This document shows positions 32,771 to 41,429 of a stretch of 57,184 nucleotides of DNA, piece by piece. Source of the DNA: an uncultured Paracoccus sp. (GTDB lineage: Bacteria > Pseudomonadota > Alphaproteobacteria > Rhodobacterales > Rhodobacteraceae); NCBI RefSeq assembly GCF_937873615.1, contig NZ_CALMYP010000036.1, positions 1 to 57,184 of the forward strand, written 5' to 3'. Under the pieces are notes generated by a model, which worked only from the letters and a program-made list of their open reading frames with translations, was not told the DNA's origin and searched no databases. A program made the position numbers and the translations under genes. The stretch's first letter is position 1; the number at the start of each line of letters is the position of its first letter.

Positions 32771-33325
32771 TCAGGCCTTCCACTTGATCGAACAGCCCAT
32801 CGAGGCGGTCTGATCACGCGGACCCTGACCGGTCCGGGCGATCAGGATCATGGCCTCGAAAAGCTCGCGCTTGGCGTCCGGCGGTCCCGGTTGCCGGCCC
32901 GACGCATCCAGCCTGCCGCGATATTGCAGCTTGCCCTCGGCATTGTAGCCGAAGAAATCCGGCGTGCATTCGGCCCCATAGGCCCGCGCGACGGATTGGC
33001 TTTCATCGTAGAGATAAGGGAAGCTGAAGCCGTGCTTCTCGGCTTCGGCCTTCATGAATTCGGGCGCGTCCTGCGGATAATCCGCGATGTCATTGGCCGA
33101 GATCGCGACCACGCCGATGCCGTGATCGCGCTGCAGTTCTGCCGCGTCGCGGGCGATCCGGTCCAGCACCGCCTGCACATAGGGACAGTGATTGCAGATG
33201 AAGATCACCAGCGTGCCGCGCGGCCCGCGCAGGTCATCACGCCGGAAGATCCTGCCATCGGGATCCGGCAGCGCGAAATCCGGCATCGCGGCGTCGTAAT
33301 CGCAAACGGGTGTTGTCACAGCCAT
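32771..33325 (-). CDS. Thioredoxin-like/AhpC-TSA redoxin-family protein
   Basis: A 184-residue thioredoxin-fold protein. The redox motif is CNHCPY (Cys44 and Cys47) in LVIFICNHCPYVQAVLDRI, followed by GVVAISANDIADYPQDAPE and YGAECTPDFFGY, as in the alphaproteobacterial redoxin group with a conserved third cysteine (TPDFF segment). No signal peptide, so cytoplasmic. Start MAVTTP at 33325 is chosen because GAGG precedes it by 6 bp; an ATG 39 bp upstream exists. Likely a peroxide- or thiol-redox protein; partner unknown. Confidence 0.85.
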   Translation of the reverse strand: MAVTTPVCDYDAAMPDFALPDPDGRIFRRDDLRGPRGTLVIFICNHCPYVQAVLDRIARDAAELQRDHGIGVVAISANDIADYPQDAPEFMKAEAEKHGFSFPYLYDESQSVARAYGAECTPDFFGYNAEGKLQYRGRLDASGRQPGPPDAKRELFEAMILIARTGQGPRDQTASMGCSIKWKA

Positions 33326-33508
33326 GTCAGCCTCGATAGTTATGAGGCATCCGTGATGCGCCAATGTGGTGCTGCGTGCAAGCTTGGCTGGTTTCTGGTT
33401 GCCGGTTGGTTACATAATACCGATTATTAATATTTTGGATCGATGTTCCGATGGCTGTCCCCCTGTGGCGCTTCGGGACGAAATGTCGCCATGACAACCG
33501 GAGTTCTC

Positions 33509-34984
33509 ATGCCTCACCGCCGGCTGGTGCTGATCACCGTGCCCTCCATGATCGTTCTGCCCTTGCGCCTGATGCAGACGCTGCACCAGAGCGGCAGACA
33601 GATCGTCACCGATCCGCTGGCCGGGATCGACGATGTGGCAGCGCGTGCCGAGCGTCTGGCGGCGCTTGTCGCAGATGCCGATCGCGTGGTGCTGCTATCG
33701 GCGGCAGGCCTGCACGACTTGCCAGCGCTCGCGACGCTGGGATTGCAGGACAGCCAGATCGTCAGGCTCGACAGCGCCGACCCGGCACGCGCAGCCCTGC
33801 GCGCCTTGCGTAACGAGGCATGGATGACCGAAGCGCGCTCAAAAGGTGTCGATGCGTTGCTGCCGATCCCGGATGAGGCAACGTTCCGCATTTCCGTGAA
33901 TGCAAACCGTTTCAATAACCTGATCCATGAAGTTCAGATAGGAAGGACGATTCTGGACGCTGCCCTGCGGGGGATTTCACCGCGCCGGATCACCGTGGAT
34001 TGCGGCGATGAGGTCGATCTGGATATTCCTGACCTGCCCCCCTTGCCTGCGGTTGAAGCAGAGCCGTTCTCGGCCCTCACCGAGGATCCCGAAGCGACGG
34101 TGATACTGATCCGCAACGCCCGTATTGCCAGCCCGGGCGTGGTTCTGCCGCCCTTGCCGGGGATCACGCAGCGCGCTTCGTCTCCGGTCATGGCCTTTGT
34201 CTGTGGGCGCAATGCTTCCTCATATCTATCTGTTTTTATTAAAAAATATATTGACGAAGGCATTCCACTGATCTATATCGACAATGGATCGGATGACGGC
34301 TCCGCCGAAATCGCCGCCGGGCTGGTCGGTCGGGGGATCGCGGAGCTGCACCACCTGCCCTATGATGGCAGCTTCTCGGTCGAGGCGCAGCTTCGTCTGA
34401 AACAGAAACTGATCGCGCATCACGCGCCCCGTTGGGTGCTGAACATGGATGCCGACGAGATTCCCGAACATCGCGATCCCGGCGCAAGCATCCTGGACAT
34501 GGCGCGCGACGCTGAAAGACACGGCTATAATGCCCTGAACTTCAATGAATTTGTCTTCCTGCCCCGACCCGGAGAGGATCACGGCGGACAGGATTACGCA
34601 CAGGAAATGCGGCATTACTATTTCTTCGAGCCGATGCCCTATCGGCTGATCCGCATGTGGCGCCACGGGCTTGGCCTGTCCAATCTCGACAGTGCCGGGC
34701 ATCGCCTGTCGGGGCCGCTGCGGGTGGCGCCGGTCTCGCATAATCTGCGCCATTACATCGCCCTCAGTCAGCAGGCCGCGCGGCAGAAATATGTCGGCAG
34801 GCGCTTTGCTGCGGCTGAACTGGCGCGGAACTGGCACAGAAACCGCACCGGCCTGACCGAGGACGACATCCGCCTGCCCGATCCCGGCGCGCCGCAGATG
34901 CGGGAATTGCCGCAAGACGACCCGAAAGCCTTCGACCGCAGCCAGCCGCTCAAGGCCCATTGGTGGCAATGGCCGCGCCCCTGA
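33509..34984 (+). CDS. Glycosyltransferase (GT2/GT92-like) with an unassigned N-terminal region
   Basis: A 491-residue protein. The C-terminal half (from about residue 215) is a glycosyltransferase-2-like domain: VMAFVCGRNASSYLSVFIKK, IYIDNGSDDGS and the metal motif DADE at 314-317. It resembles glycosyl transferase family 92/2 proteins of unknown acceptor. The N-terminal 200 residues are not recognised. The ATG at 33509 is favoured by CGGAG 5 bp upstream; 33491 and 33443 are in-frame alternatives. The preceding 100 bp is AT-rich. Single gene, likely acting on a surface glycan. Confidence 0.75.
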   Translation: MPHRRLVLITVPSMIVLPLRLMQTLHQSGRQIVTDPLAGIDDVAARAERLAALVADADRVVLLSAAGLHDLPALATLGLQDSQIVRLDSADPARAALRALRNEAWMTEARSKGVDALLPIPDEATFRISVNANRFNNLIHEVQIGRTILDAALRGISPRRITVDCGDEVDLDIPDLPPLPAVEAEPFSALTEDPEATVILIRNARIASPGVVLPPLPGITQRASSPVMAFVCGRNASSYLSVFIKKYIDEGIPLIYIDNGSDDGSAEIAAGLVGRGIAELHHLPYDGSFSVEAQLRLKQKLIAHHAPRWVLNMDADEIPEHRDPGASILDMARDAERHGYNALNFNEFVFLPRPGEDHGGQDYAQEMRHYYFFEPMPYRLIRMWRHGLGLSNLDSAGHRLSGPLRVAPVSHNLRHYIALSQQAARQKYVGRRFAAAELARNWHRNRTGLTEDDIRLPDPGAPQMRELPQDDPKAFDRSQPLKAHWWQWPRP

Positions 34985-35061
34985 ACGACGCAGGAACCCG
35001 TCCCTGCCCTTGCGAGCCGCCTGCCCTTCGCCTACATCTTCTACGAAAGAAGGACGACTGC

Positions 35062-35304
35062 ATGGCCATTGAAGCCCACGAAATCGAAGCCCTGATCCGC
35101 GCGGCATTCCCGGATGCGCAGATCACCATCCGCGATCTGGCCGGCGACGGCAATCATTTCGCCGCCGAGGTGATCGACGAATCCTTTCGCGGCCAGAACC
35201 GGGTCCAGCAGCAGCGCGCAGTCTATGCGGCGCTGAACGGCAAGATGGACGGGCCCTCGGGCCAGCTTCACGCGCTCGCCCTGACCACCAAAGCCCCCGA
35301 TTGA
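35062..35304 (+). CDS. bolA: BolA-family protein
   Basis: An 80-residue BolA-like protein. The class II helix-turn-helix-like core includes LAGDGNHFAAEVIDESFRG and the conserved QLHALALTTKAP end, with the invariant C-terminal His. BolA proteins bind monothiol glutaredoxins through a shared 2Fe-2S cluster. The ATG at 35062 follows AGAAGGA. It lies 10 bp before grxD, and this genetic pairing is diagnostic of the BolA-Grx4 unit in iron-sulfur trafficking and iron sensing. Confidence 0.95.
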   Translation: MAIEAHEIEALIRAAFPDAQITIRDLAGDGNHFAAEVIDESFRGQNRVQQQRAVYAALNGKMDGPSGQLHALALTTKAPD

Positions 35305-35314
35305 GGATATTCCG

Positions 35315-35677
35315 ATGACAGATGCGCGCGCGCAGATCCAGCAGGCACTCGACGAAAACGACGTGGTGCTGTTCATGAAGGGCACCCGGGAAATGCCGCA
35401 ATGCGGGTTTTCCAGCCGCGTCGCCGGGGTGCTGAACTATATGGGCGTCGCCTATCGCGACGTGAACGTGCTGGCCGATGACGGTATCCGCCAGGGCATC
35501 AAGGATTACTCGGACTGGCCGACCATCCCCCAGCTTTACGTCAAGGGAGAGTTCATCGGCGGCTGCGACATCGTCACCGAGATGACCCTTTCGGGCGAGC
35601 TGGACCAGCTGTTCGAGCAGAAGGACATCGTCTTCAACAAGGAAGCGGCGGACAAGATCCGCGAAGCAAACGCCTGA
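35315..35677 (+). CDS. grxD: Monothiol glutaredoxin, Grx4 family
   Basis: A 120-residue monothiol glutaredoxin with the CGFS active site (Cys30, MPQCGFSSR), WPTIPQLYVKGEFIGGCDIV for glutathione binding, and a standard length. It carries and transfers 2Fe-2S clusters with BolA, encoded 10 bp upstream. A good intrinsic terminator follows at 35714, so the bolA-grxD pair is a closed two-gene operon. Confidence 0.97.
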   Translation: MTDARAQIQQALDENDVVLFMKGTREMPQCGFSSRVAGVLNYMGVAYRDVNVLADDGIRQGIKDYSDWPTIPQLYVKGEFIGGCDIVTEMTLSGELDQLFEQKDIVFNKEAADKIREANA

Positions 35678-35713
35678 TCCGAAGGCATAATTTTTCGGCA
35701 TTCCCGACGCGTG

Positions 35714-35739
35714 AAGCCCCGCCGCAATGCGGGGCTTTT
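35714..35739 (+). terminator. Intrinsic terminator of bolA-grxD
   Basis: A 9-bp stem AAGCCCCGC (35714-35722) pairs perfectly with 35729-35737 around a CGCAAT loop, followed by TTTTGCTTTT. It lies 36 bp after the grxD stop. Confidence 0.88.
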
Positions 35740-35806
35740 GCTTTTGACGCCGCCCGGATTCGCACCTAACCTGTCGGCAGTCAAAACCAATAACGGGAGG
35801 AACCAG

Positions 35807-36763
35807 ATGACCATTCGCAACCGCGTCGCAGCCATGCTGCTTGGTCTTTCGGCCGCCGCCGCGCCGCTTGGGGCGCAGGCTCAGGATTTCATCAATGTGC
35901 TGACCGGCGGCACCTCGGGCGTCTATTATCCGATGGGTGTGGCGCTGTCGAAGATCTATTCCGAGGCCCTGCCCGATGCCAAGGTCCAGGTGCAATCGAC
36001 CAAGGCCAGCGTCGAGAACCTGAACCTGCTGCAGCAGGGCAAGGGCGAGATCGGCTTCTCGCTTGGCGATTCGGTGAAGCTGGCGGCGGAAGGCAATGCC
36101 GATGCCGGGTTCAATGCGCCGCTGGACAAGCTGCGCGGGATTGCCGCGATCTATCCGAACTATATCCAGATCGTCGCCAGTGCGGATTCGGGCATCACCA
36201 CGCTGGCCGATCTGAAGGGCAAGTCGGTTTCGGTCGGGGCGCCGAAATCGGGGACCGAGCTGAACGCGCGGGCGATCCTCGCCGCCGCCGGGATGAGCTA
36301 TGACGATCTCGGCAAGGTCGAATACCTGCCCTTCGCGGAATCGGTCGAACTGATGAAGAACCGCCAGCTGGACGCGACGCTGCAATCGGCGGGTCTGGGC
36401 GTGGCCTCGCTGAAGGACCTGTCGACCTCGATCCCGATCACCGTGGTTTCGGTTCCGGCCGAGGTGGCGGAAACCCTTGGCGCGCCCTATACCACCGGCG
36501 AAATCCCGGCCGGCACCTATGAGGGCCAGGACGAGGCGGTCACCACCGTCGCCGTGCGCAACTATCTGGTGACCTCGGATGCGGTCAGCGACGACACCGC
36601 CTATGCGATGACCAAGGCGATGTTCGAAAATCTCGACGAGATGAAGGCCGCCCATGCCGCCGCCAATGCGATCGACGTGCAGAATGCGCTGCAGGGGATG
36701 CCGATCCCGGTCCATCCCGGTGCGCAGAAATACTATGACGAGGTCGGCGTAAAGGCCGAGTGA
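35807..36763 (+). CDS. TAXI-family TRAP transporter solute-binding protein
   Basis: A 318-residue periplasmic binding protein of the TAXI group. The signal peptide ends near LGAQAQ (residue 24), then INVLTGGTSGVYYPMGVALSKI matches the TAXI signature. The ATG at 35807 follows GGGAGG. It delivers substrate to the fused TRAP permease encoded 66 bp downstream. TAXI ligands known elsewhere are mostly small dicarboxylates or glutamate-like acids; nothing here narrows it. Confidence 0.94.
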   Translation: MTIRNRVAAMLLGLSAAAAPLGAQAQDFINVLTGGTSGVYYPMGVALSKIYSEALPDAKVQVQSTKASVENLNLLQQGKGEIGFSLGDSVKLAAEGNADAGFNAPLDKLRGIAAIYPNYIQIVASADSGITTLADLKGKSVSVGAPKSGTELNARAILAAAGMSYDDLGKVEYLPFAESVELMKNRQLDATLQSAGLGVASLKDLSTSIPITVVSVPAEVAETLGAPYTTGEIPAGTYEGQDEAVTTVAVRNYLVTSDAVSDDTAYAMTKAMFENLDEMKAAHAAANAIDVQNALQGMPIPVHPGAQKYYDEVGVKAE

Positions 36764-36829
36764 TGCTGTCCGGGCCGGGGCGCGCGAGAACCCGCGTTCC
36801 GGCCCGATCCTGCCAGTGAAAGCGCCAAG

Positions 36830-38914
36830 ATGACCGTCGATACCCACCCGGCCGAAACGGCCGATCTCGGCCTGCACGATCCGCTGGCCGAAAGTTTTCC
36901 GCAGAATCTGCAAGGCCGGCTGCTGTTCTGGATCGCGGTCGCCTTCTCGCTGTACCAGATCGCGACGGCGGCGCATCTGCTGAACCTCAACAGCCAGATC
37001 CAGCGCGCCATCCATCTGGGCTTCCTGCTGCTTCTGGGCTTTCCGCTGCTGGCGCTGCTACGCGGGCGCGCAAAGCCCTGGCAGGCGCTGTCCTGGGTCA
37101 TGGGGCTGATCGGGGTCGGCATCGCCGCCTATCAATGGGTCGAATACGTCCCGCTGATGATGCGCGCGGGCGATATCAACGGTCTGGATACCATGGTCGG
37201 CATCCTGACCCTGATCGCCGTCTTCGCCGCCGCCTGGGTGGTCATGGGCCCTGCCCTGCCCGTCGTGGCCGGCGTCTTCCTGATCTATGCGCTGTTCGGG
37301 CAGTATTTCCCCGGCGCGCTGCAGACCCGCGGCTATTCGCTGGAACAGGTGGTCGAGCAGATGGCCTTCGGGACCGAAGGCATCTACGGCACGCCGCTTT
37401 ATGTCAGCGCCACCTATATCTTCCTGTTCATCCTTTTCGGCTCGTTTCTTGAGAAAGCCGGGATGATCAAGCTGTTCACCGATGTTTCGCTTGGCATGGT
37501 CGGTCACAAGATGGGCGGCGCGGCCAAGGTCAGCGTCGTGTCATCCGGTCTGATGGGCACGATCTCGGGCTCCGGCGTCGCCAATGTCGTCACCACCGGG
37601 CAGTTCACCATTCCGCTGATGAAAAGCTTCGGTTATCGCCCGGCCTTCGCCGGGGGCGTCGAGGCCACCGCCTCGATGGGCGGGCAGATCATGCCGCCGG
37701 TCATGGGGGCTGTGGCCTTCATCATGGCCGAGACGCTTGGCGTCGCCTATGTCGAAGTGGTGCGCGCCGCGATCATCCCGGCAATCCTCTATTTCGCCTC
37801 GGCCTTCTGGATGGTGCATCTGGAGGCCGGACGCCGCGATCTGCGCGGCATGGCGGTCGAGGACCTGCCCTCGGCCCGCAAGGCATTGCGCGAGGGCTGG
37901 TATCTGATCCTGCCGCTGGCAGTCCTCGTTTTCCTGCTGTTCTCCGGCTATACGCCGCTTTATGCGGGTGCGGTCGGCCTTGCGCTGACGATCATGCTGA
38001 TCCTCGGCGCCTCGCTGATGCTGGGCCTGCCCTCGATGGCGATCCGGGCGATCTTCTGGATCGGGCTTGGGCTTCTGGTCGGCTATCTGCTGCAGGGCAA
38101 GCAGGAGGTGATGCTCTGGGCGCTTGTCGCTGTGCTGCTGCTTGTCAGCACGCTCAGTAATGGCGGGCAGGCGACCATCTGGCAGGTGATCGACAGCCTG
38201 GCCGAGGGGGCCAAGACCGCCCTGCCCGTCGGCGTCGCCTGCGCGCTTGTGGGCGTCATCATCGGCACCATGACCCTGACCGGGGCCGCGAACACCTTCG
38301 GCATCTTCATCGTCAGCGTGGGCGAGAACTCGCTGCTGCTGTCGCTGCTGCTGACCATGATCACCTGCATCGTGCTGGGCATGGGGATCCCGACGATCCC
38401 GAATTACATCATCACCTCCTCCATCGCCGCCCCCGCGCTGCTGGAACTGGGGGTGCCGCTGATCGTCAGCCATATGTTCGTCTTCTATTTCGGCATTCTC
38501 GCCGACCTGACCCCGCCGGTGGCGCTTGCCTGTTTCGCCGCCGCCCCCATCGCGCGGGAATCGGGCTTCAAGATCAGCCTGGAGGCGATCAAGGTCGCCG
38601 CCGCAGGCTTCGTCATCCCCTATATGGCCGTCTATACGCCCGCCCTGATGCTGCAGACCGGCGGGCCGCTGGCCGAGGCGGTGGGCTTTCCGCTGGCCGT
38701 GGCCTATATCGTGCTGAAATGCGTGATCGCCATCGGGCTTTGGGGCGTGGCGGTGATCGGCTGGCTTGGGCACCGGCTGGCCATCTGGGAACGCGCTTTG
38801 GCCATGGTCGCCGCCTTTACCCTGGTTGCAGCCCTGCCCCTGACCGACGAGATCGGGCTGGCGCTGACGGCGGTCTTCGGCTTCGTCTGGTGGATGAGAA
38901 GAAAGCCTGAATGA
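36830..38914 (+). CDS. TRAP transporter fused permease (DctQ-DctM type, TAXI)
   Basis: A 694-residue, very hydrophobic protein typical of the fused 4TM-12TM permeases that work with TAXI binding proteins. The C-terminal DctM-like part has GSGVANVVTTGQFTIPLMK and GGQIMPPVMGAVAFIMAE, and later LTPPVALACFAAAPIAR. The protein is sodium-coupled in the family. Its stop overlaps the DUF1850 gene by 4 bp. Length is normal for this fusion (about 650-870). Confidence 0.94.
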   Translation: MTVDTHPAETADLGLHDPLAESFPQNLQGRLLFWIAVAFSLYQIATAAHLLNLNSQIQRAIHLGFLLLLGFPLLALLRGRAKPWQALSWVMGLIGVGIAAYQWVEYVPLMMRAGDINGLDTMVGILTLIAVFAAAWVVMGPALPVVAGVFLIYALFGQYFPGALQTRGYSLEQVVEQMAFGTEGIYGTPLYVSATYIFLFILFGSFLEKAGMIKLFTDVSLGMVGHKMGGAAKVSVVSSGLMGTISGSGVANVVTTGQFTIPLMKSFGYRPAFAGGVEATASMGGQIMPPVMGAVAFIMAETLGVAYVEVVRAAIIPAILYFASAFWMVHLEAGRRDLRGMAVEDLPSARKALREGWYLILPLAVLVFLLFSGYTPLYAGAVGLALTIMLILGASLMLGLPSMAIRAIFWIGLGLLVGYLLQGKQEVMLWALVAVLLLVSTLSNGGQATIWQVIDSLAEGAKTALPVGVACALVGVIIGTMTLTGAANTFGIFIVSVGENSLLLSLLLTMITCIVLGMGIPTIPNYIITSSIAAPALLELGVPLIVSHMFVFYFGILADLTPPVALACFAAAPIARESGFKISLEAIKVAAAGFVIPYMAVYTPALMLQTGGPLAEAVGFPLAVAYIVLKCVIAIGLWGVAVIGWLGHRLAIWERALAMVAAFTLVAALPLTDEIGLALTAVFGFVWWMRRKPE

Positions 38915-39267
38915 GCTGCCTTCTGATCGGCGCCGTCGCCCTTGCCTTGTCGGGCGACAGATTCTCGCTGGAATGGACCCATTCGGTCGAGAAGGTCGAA
39001 TGGCACGAGGAATGGACCGTCAATGATGCCGGATTGCAGTTGACCAAGGCCGCGATCAAGGGATCGGGGGCGGGCATGGAACCGGGGCCGAATGCGAAGC
39101 TGGAAAACGGCTGGTGGATCTGGCGCCCGAGCTTGCCACCGATCCCGGAACTGGTGCTGGCCGCATCGGGTGCGACCCCATCGGCCTGGCGTTTCTGCGA
39201 TGGTGAGGATTGCCGCGATCTTGGGGCGGAGCCGGGCGAGGCGATCACCATCAAACCCTGCCCCTGA
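38911..39267 (+). CDS. DUF1850 domain protein associated with the TRAP transporter
   Basis: A 118-residue protein with a hydrophobic N terminus that may act as a signal or anchor, then FSLEWTHSVEKVEWHEEW, the core of DUF1850. It overlaps the TRAP permease stop by 4 bp, the usual companion position for DUF1850 in TAXI-TRAP operons. No biochemical role is established for the family. Confidence 0.88.
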   Translation: MSCLLIGAVALALSGDRFSLEWTHSVEKVEWHEEWTVNDAGLQLTKAAIKGSGAGMEPGPNAKLENGWWIWRPSLPPIPELVLAASGATPSAWRFCDGEDCRDLGAEPGEAITIKPCP

Positions 39268-39271
39268 TGCG

Positions 39272-39297
39272 AAAAGGCCCGCCAATCTGGCGGACCT
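39272..39297 (-). terminator. Weak terminator between convergent genes
   Basis: A CCGCC/GGCGG stem flanked by AGG/CCT with one mismatch encloses an AATCT loop; on the minus strand it is followed by four T residues. It lies just after the minus-strand stop at 39307. Confidence 0.4.
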
Positions 39298-39306
39298 GTC
39301 TGGCGA

Positions 39307-39924
39307 TCAGTAATAATCGTCCTCGTCCCAATCGTCATAGTAAAAGTCGTCCTTGCCACGACTGCGCCCTAACGTTGAGGCGATGACCACCCCAAGCGCG
39401 AAGGCCCCGGCCAGACCGATGGCCGGCCCGGCCTTGGTCCCGACGGCGCGGTCCAATGTCTCGCGCGCATCCTTCAGCGCCTCGCCGCCCTCTCGGGCGA
39501 TGTCGGACATGGCCGCTTCGGTGTCCTTTACCGTATCGCCGGCCGAGCCGAAGATCGAAAAGACCCGGCTTCGGGCCCCGTCCACGGCAGCCTCAGCCCG
39601 GGATTTCGCCTTGTCGATGGCGGCATCTGCCATGCCGCTCAGCCGGGCCTCGATCTCGCTGCGCAATTCCTCGCCCGTGGGCATGGGATGGCTGTGCTTT
39701 GACGCGGCCAGCCAGATGATCAGCGCGACGATCAGGAAGGCCACGCCGATGATCAGCGAGGCGACGGTCGGGCCAAGATCCAGCCCCCAGGTCAGCCAGC
39801 TCCACAAGGCGGCCAGAAGGAAACCCGCGCCGATCCCGGCCACGGCACCGGCACCGGATTTCATCCCGGTCCGGCGCGCCTTGTCGCCAAGCGCGAGTTG
39901 CAGCCGGTCGAGGTAATCGAACAT
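39307..39924 (-). CDS. Phage-holin-like membrane protein with an acidic Tyr/Asp tail
   Basis: A 205-residue protein. Two adjacent helices (about 24-45 and 54-73) and an amphipathic middle rich in Ala, Asp and Lys precede a third hydrophobic segment (GPAIGLAGAFALGVVIAS), and the C terminus is KDDFYYDDWDEDDYY. The first part resembles the phage-holin-like families found in non-phage settings. It is downstream of a DUF883 gene by 15 bp, as in YqjD/YqjE-type stress modules. The extremely acidic, aromatic tail is unusual. Function unknown, family call moderate. Confidence 0.65.
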   Translation of the reverse strand: MFDYLDRLQLALGDKARRTGMKSGAGAVAGIGAGFLLAALWSWLTWGLDLGPTVASLIIGVAFLIVALIIWLAASKHSHPMPTGEELRSEIEARLSGMADAAIDKAKSRAEAAVDGARSRVFSIFGSAGDTVKDTEAAMSDIAREGGEALKDARETLDRAVGTKAGPAIGLAGAFALGVVIASTLGRSRGKDDFYYDDWDEDDYY

Positions 39925-39939
39925 CCGACCCCTGCCCGC

Positions 39940-40281
39940 TTAGCGACGCGCGATCAGCAGGCCGACCAGAAAGCCGACGCCGGCGGCAATGCCAAGCGCC
40001 TGAGCCGGGTTGCGGCGCACCGCCGCCGACAGATCGTCATAGTAATCCTCGGCATGAGAGGCGATCTGATGCGCCCCGTCCTGACCGCGACGGTACAGCC
40101 GGCGGGTCTCGTCGCGGGCGGCCTCGGCATATTCATGGCCCAGCTCGCGCGCGGATTCGGCGTATTCCCCGGCCTTTTCGCGCGCCTGACGGGCAGCCTC
40201 CTGCGCCTTTCCGGCGGCGGCTTCGGCGGCGGCCTTGATCTCTTCCTTCTTCGTCTCGGCATTCTGATCGTTGCGGGGCAT
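39940..40281 (-). CDS. DUF883 family (ElaB/YqjD-type) membrane-anchored protein
   Basis: A 113-residue protein with a long Ala/Glu/Lys/Arg helix likely to form a coiled coil (residues 8-75), then VRRNPAQALGIAAGVGFLVGLLIARR, the single C-terminal membrane anchor that defines DUF883. E. coli YqjD and ElaB of this group bind ribosomes in stationary phase. It starts 15 bp before the holin-like gene, making a two-gene stress-type operon. Ribosome association is only inferred from the family. Confidence 0.9.
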   Translation of the reverse strand: MPRNDQNAETKKEEIKAAAEAAAGKAQEAARQAREKAGEYAESARELGHEYAEAARDETRRLYRRGQDGAHQIASHAEDYYDDLSAAVRRNPAQALGIAAGVGFLVGLLIARR

Positions 40282-40404
40282 GGCAGTCTTCCTTCCGAGG
40301 TGAGTTCAGGGTTGCAAGGCAAAACGCGGGCCGGCGGCGACCCGTTCCGGCGGATGCCATAAATCTTTGACAACCGGGGCGCGCGTTCGCAGATTTGGGA
40401 AATG

Positions 40405-40481
40405 GTACCGCCTCCCCGGCTTGAACGGGGGACCTCTGGATCCACAATCCAGCGCTCTAACCAACTGAGCTAAGGCGGCAC
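40405..40481 (-). tRNA. tRNA-His (GUG anticodon)
   Basis: A clear cloverleaf on the minus strand. The acceptor is TGCCGCC/GGCGGTA and the anticodon arm CTGGA-TTGTGGA-TCCAG gives GUG, with GTTCAAG in the T loop. The histidine-specific G-1 opposite C73 is encoded (G-1 at 40481, C73 at 40405). The CCA end is not encoded. A possible promoter (TTGCAT, 17 bp, TAAACG) lies upstream on the minus strand. Confidence 0.96.
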
Positions 40482-40575
40482 GGTTGGCGTCGTTTACCGC
40501 CGCAATGCACAGGATGCAAGGCCGGACTTGCCGCAATTTCGCCATCGGGTTAGGACGGAAAAAAAGGACAGCGCC

Positions 40576-40794
40576 ATGGGCATCAACAGCGAAAGCGATA
40601 TCTCCGCGAATATCCAGATCGGGCCGACCGATCAGGGGATGGTGCGGATCTATGTCGAGGGCGACGGCATCGACCTGCCGCTGGACTTCGACCCCGAGGA
40701 GGCCGCCGAAATCGCCGAGGAGCTTCTGGCCGCAGCCGAGGCGGCGCGCGATCTGAGCGCCCCAAAATCCGGCAAGGGCAAGCCGCGCCGTTAG
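40576..40794 (+). CDS. Small acidic protein, probably DUF6324 family
   Basis: A 72-residue protein, MGINSESDISANIQIGPT onward, with VRIYVEGDGIDLPLDFDPEEA and a Glu/Ala-rich helix. It resembles the small DUF6324 proteins of Rhodobacteraceae as far as I remember the family; that name is not certain. No signal, no membrane segment. AAAAAGGACA supplies the ribosome site. It is convergent with mmcB, one base apart. Function unknown. Confidence 0.7.
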   Translation: MGINSESDISANIQIGPTDQGMVRIYVEGDGIDLPLDFDPEEAAEIAEELLAAAEAARDLSAPKSGKGKPRR

Positions 40795-40795
40795 A

Positions 40796-41260
40796 TTAGG
40801 TGCCGCGTTCCGGCTGTCCGCCTGCGACCGGGTCGGTCAGGGCCTGCAACCGGATCGAGGCTGTCCGGGCGATGTCCCGCGTCAGCCGCGTGCGCCGCGC
40901 CCCGGCCATCTTCGTCAGCGGCGAATCGCGCAGGATCTCGGCGCCGTAAGCGTCGGCGCGGATCAGCCCGGTATCGGGCGGCAGCAGATCATCGGGGAAA
41001 TCGGTATCGACGGCCCAGAAGAAACGGTCGCTCCATTCCAGATAGTTCTGCCATTTGCGGTCGGCGGTGAAATCCGCCCGCCCGCTTTTGCATTCGACGA
41101 TCCAGATCTCGCCCTTTGGCGTGATCGAGATCACATCGACCCGCAGCCCGCGCGAGGGCACGAATTCACACAGCACCGCGTGATCGAGACTGCGCAGCAG
41201 CCGTGCCACGCCCCGCGCCAGGCGGAATCCGGGTTGCTCGGGAAGGTTCGGCTCGGTCAT
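40796..41260 (-). CDS. mmcB: MmcB family DNA-repair protein
   Basis: A 154-residue MmcB homologue. Family features are VDVISITPKGEIWIVECKSG near the middle and DRKWQNYLEWSDRFFWAVD after it; the Asp..Glu-x-Lys pattern is that of PD-(D/E)XK nuclease folds. In Caulobacter mmcB is damage-induced and acts in translesion repair with the imu genes. Start MTEPN at 41260 was chosen by similarity; upstream ATGs at 41266 and 41290 would add a few residues. Confidence 0.88.
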   Translation of the reverse strand: MTEPNLPEQPGFRLARGVARLLRSLDHAVLCEFVPSRGLRVDVISITPKGEIWIVECKSGRADFTADRKWQNYLEWSDRFFWAVDTDFPDDLLPPDTGLIRADAYGAEILRDSPLTKMAGARRTRLTRDIARTASIRLQALTDPVAGGQPERGT

Positions 41261-41417
41261 TTGCATGGGCAGATCATGAACAAAGCACAAACATCATGCA
41301 AGCCCCTGCCCCGCTTCGGCCCCGGTCGGGCGGTCTTGAAAGGCGCTAGGAACGCGCCTATTTCTGATCCTCGGCGGGTTTCTGCTCTTCTCGTGCGGGC
41401 CACTTTTTCCACTGGCC

Positions 41418-41423
41418 TATAAT
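41418..41423 (+). promoter_or_regulatory. TATAAT box of the candidate non-coding RNA
   Basis: A perfect sigma-70 -10 hexamer stands in a gene-free stretch. The -35 is poor (GTGCGG-like at 41393-41398, 19 bp spacing). The expected transcription start is near 41430. Confidence 0.5.
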
Positions 41424-41429
41424 TTCTCG

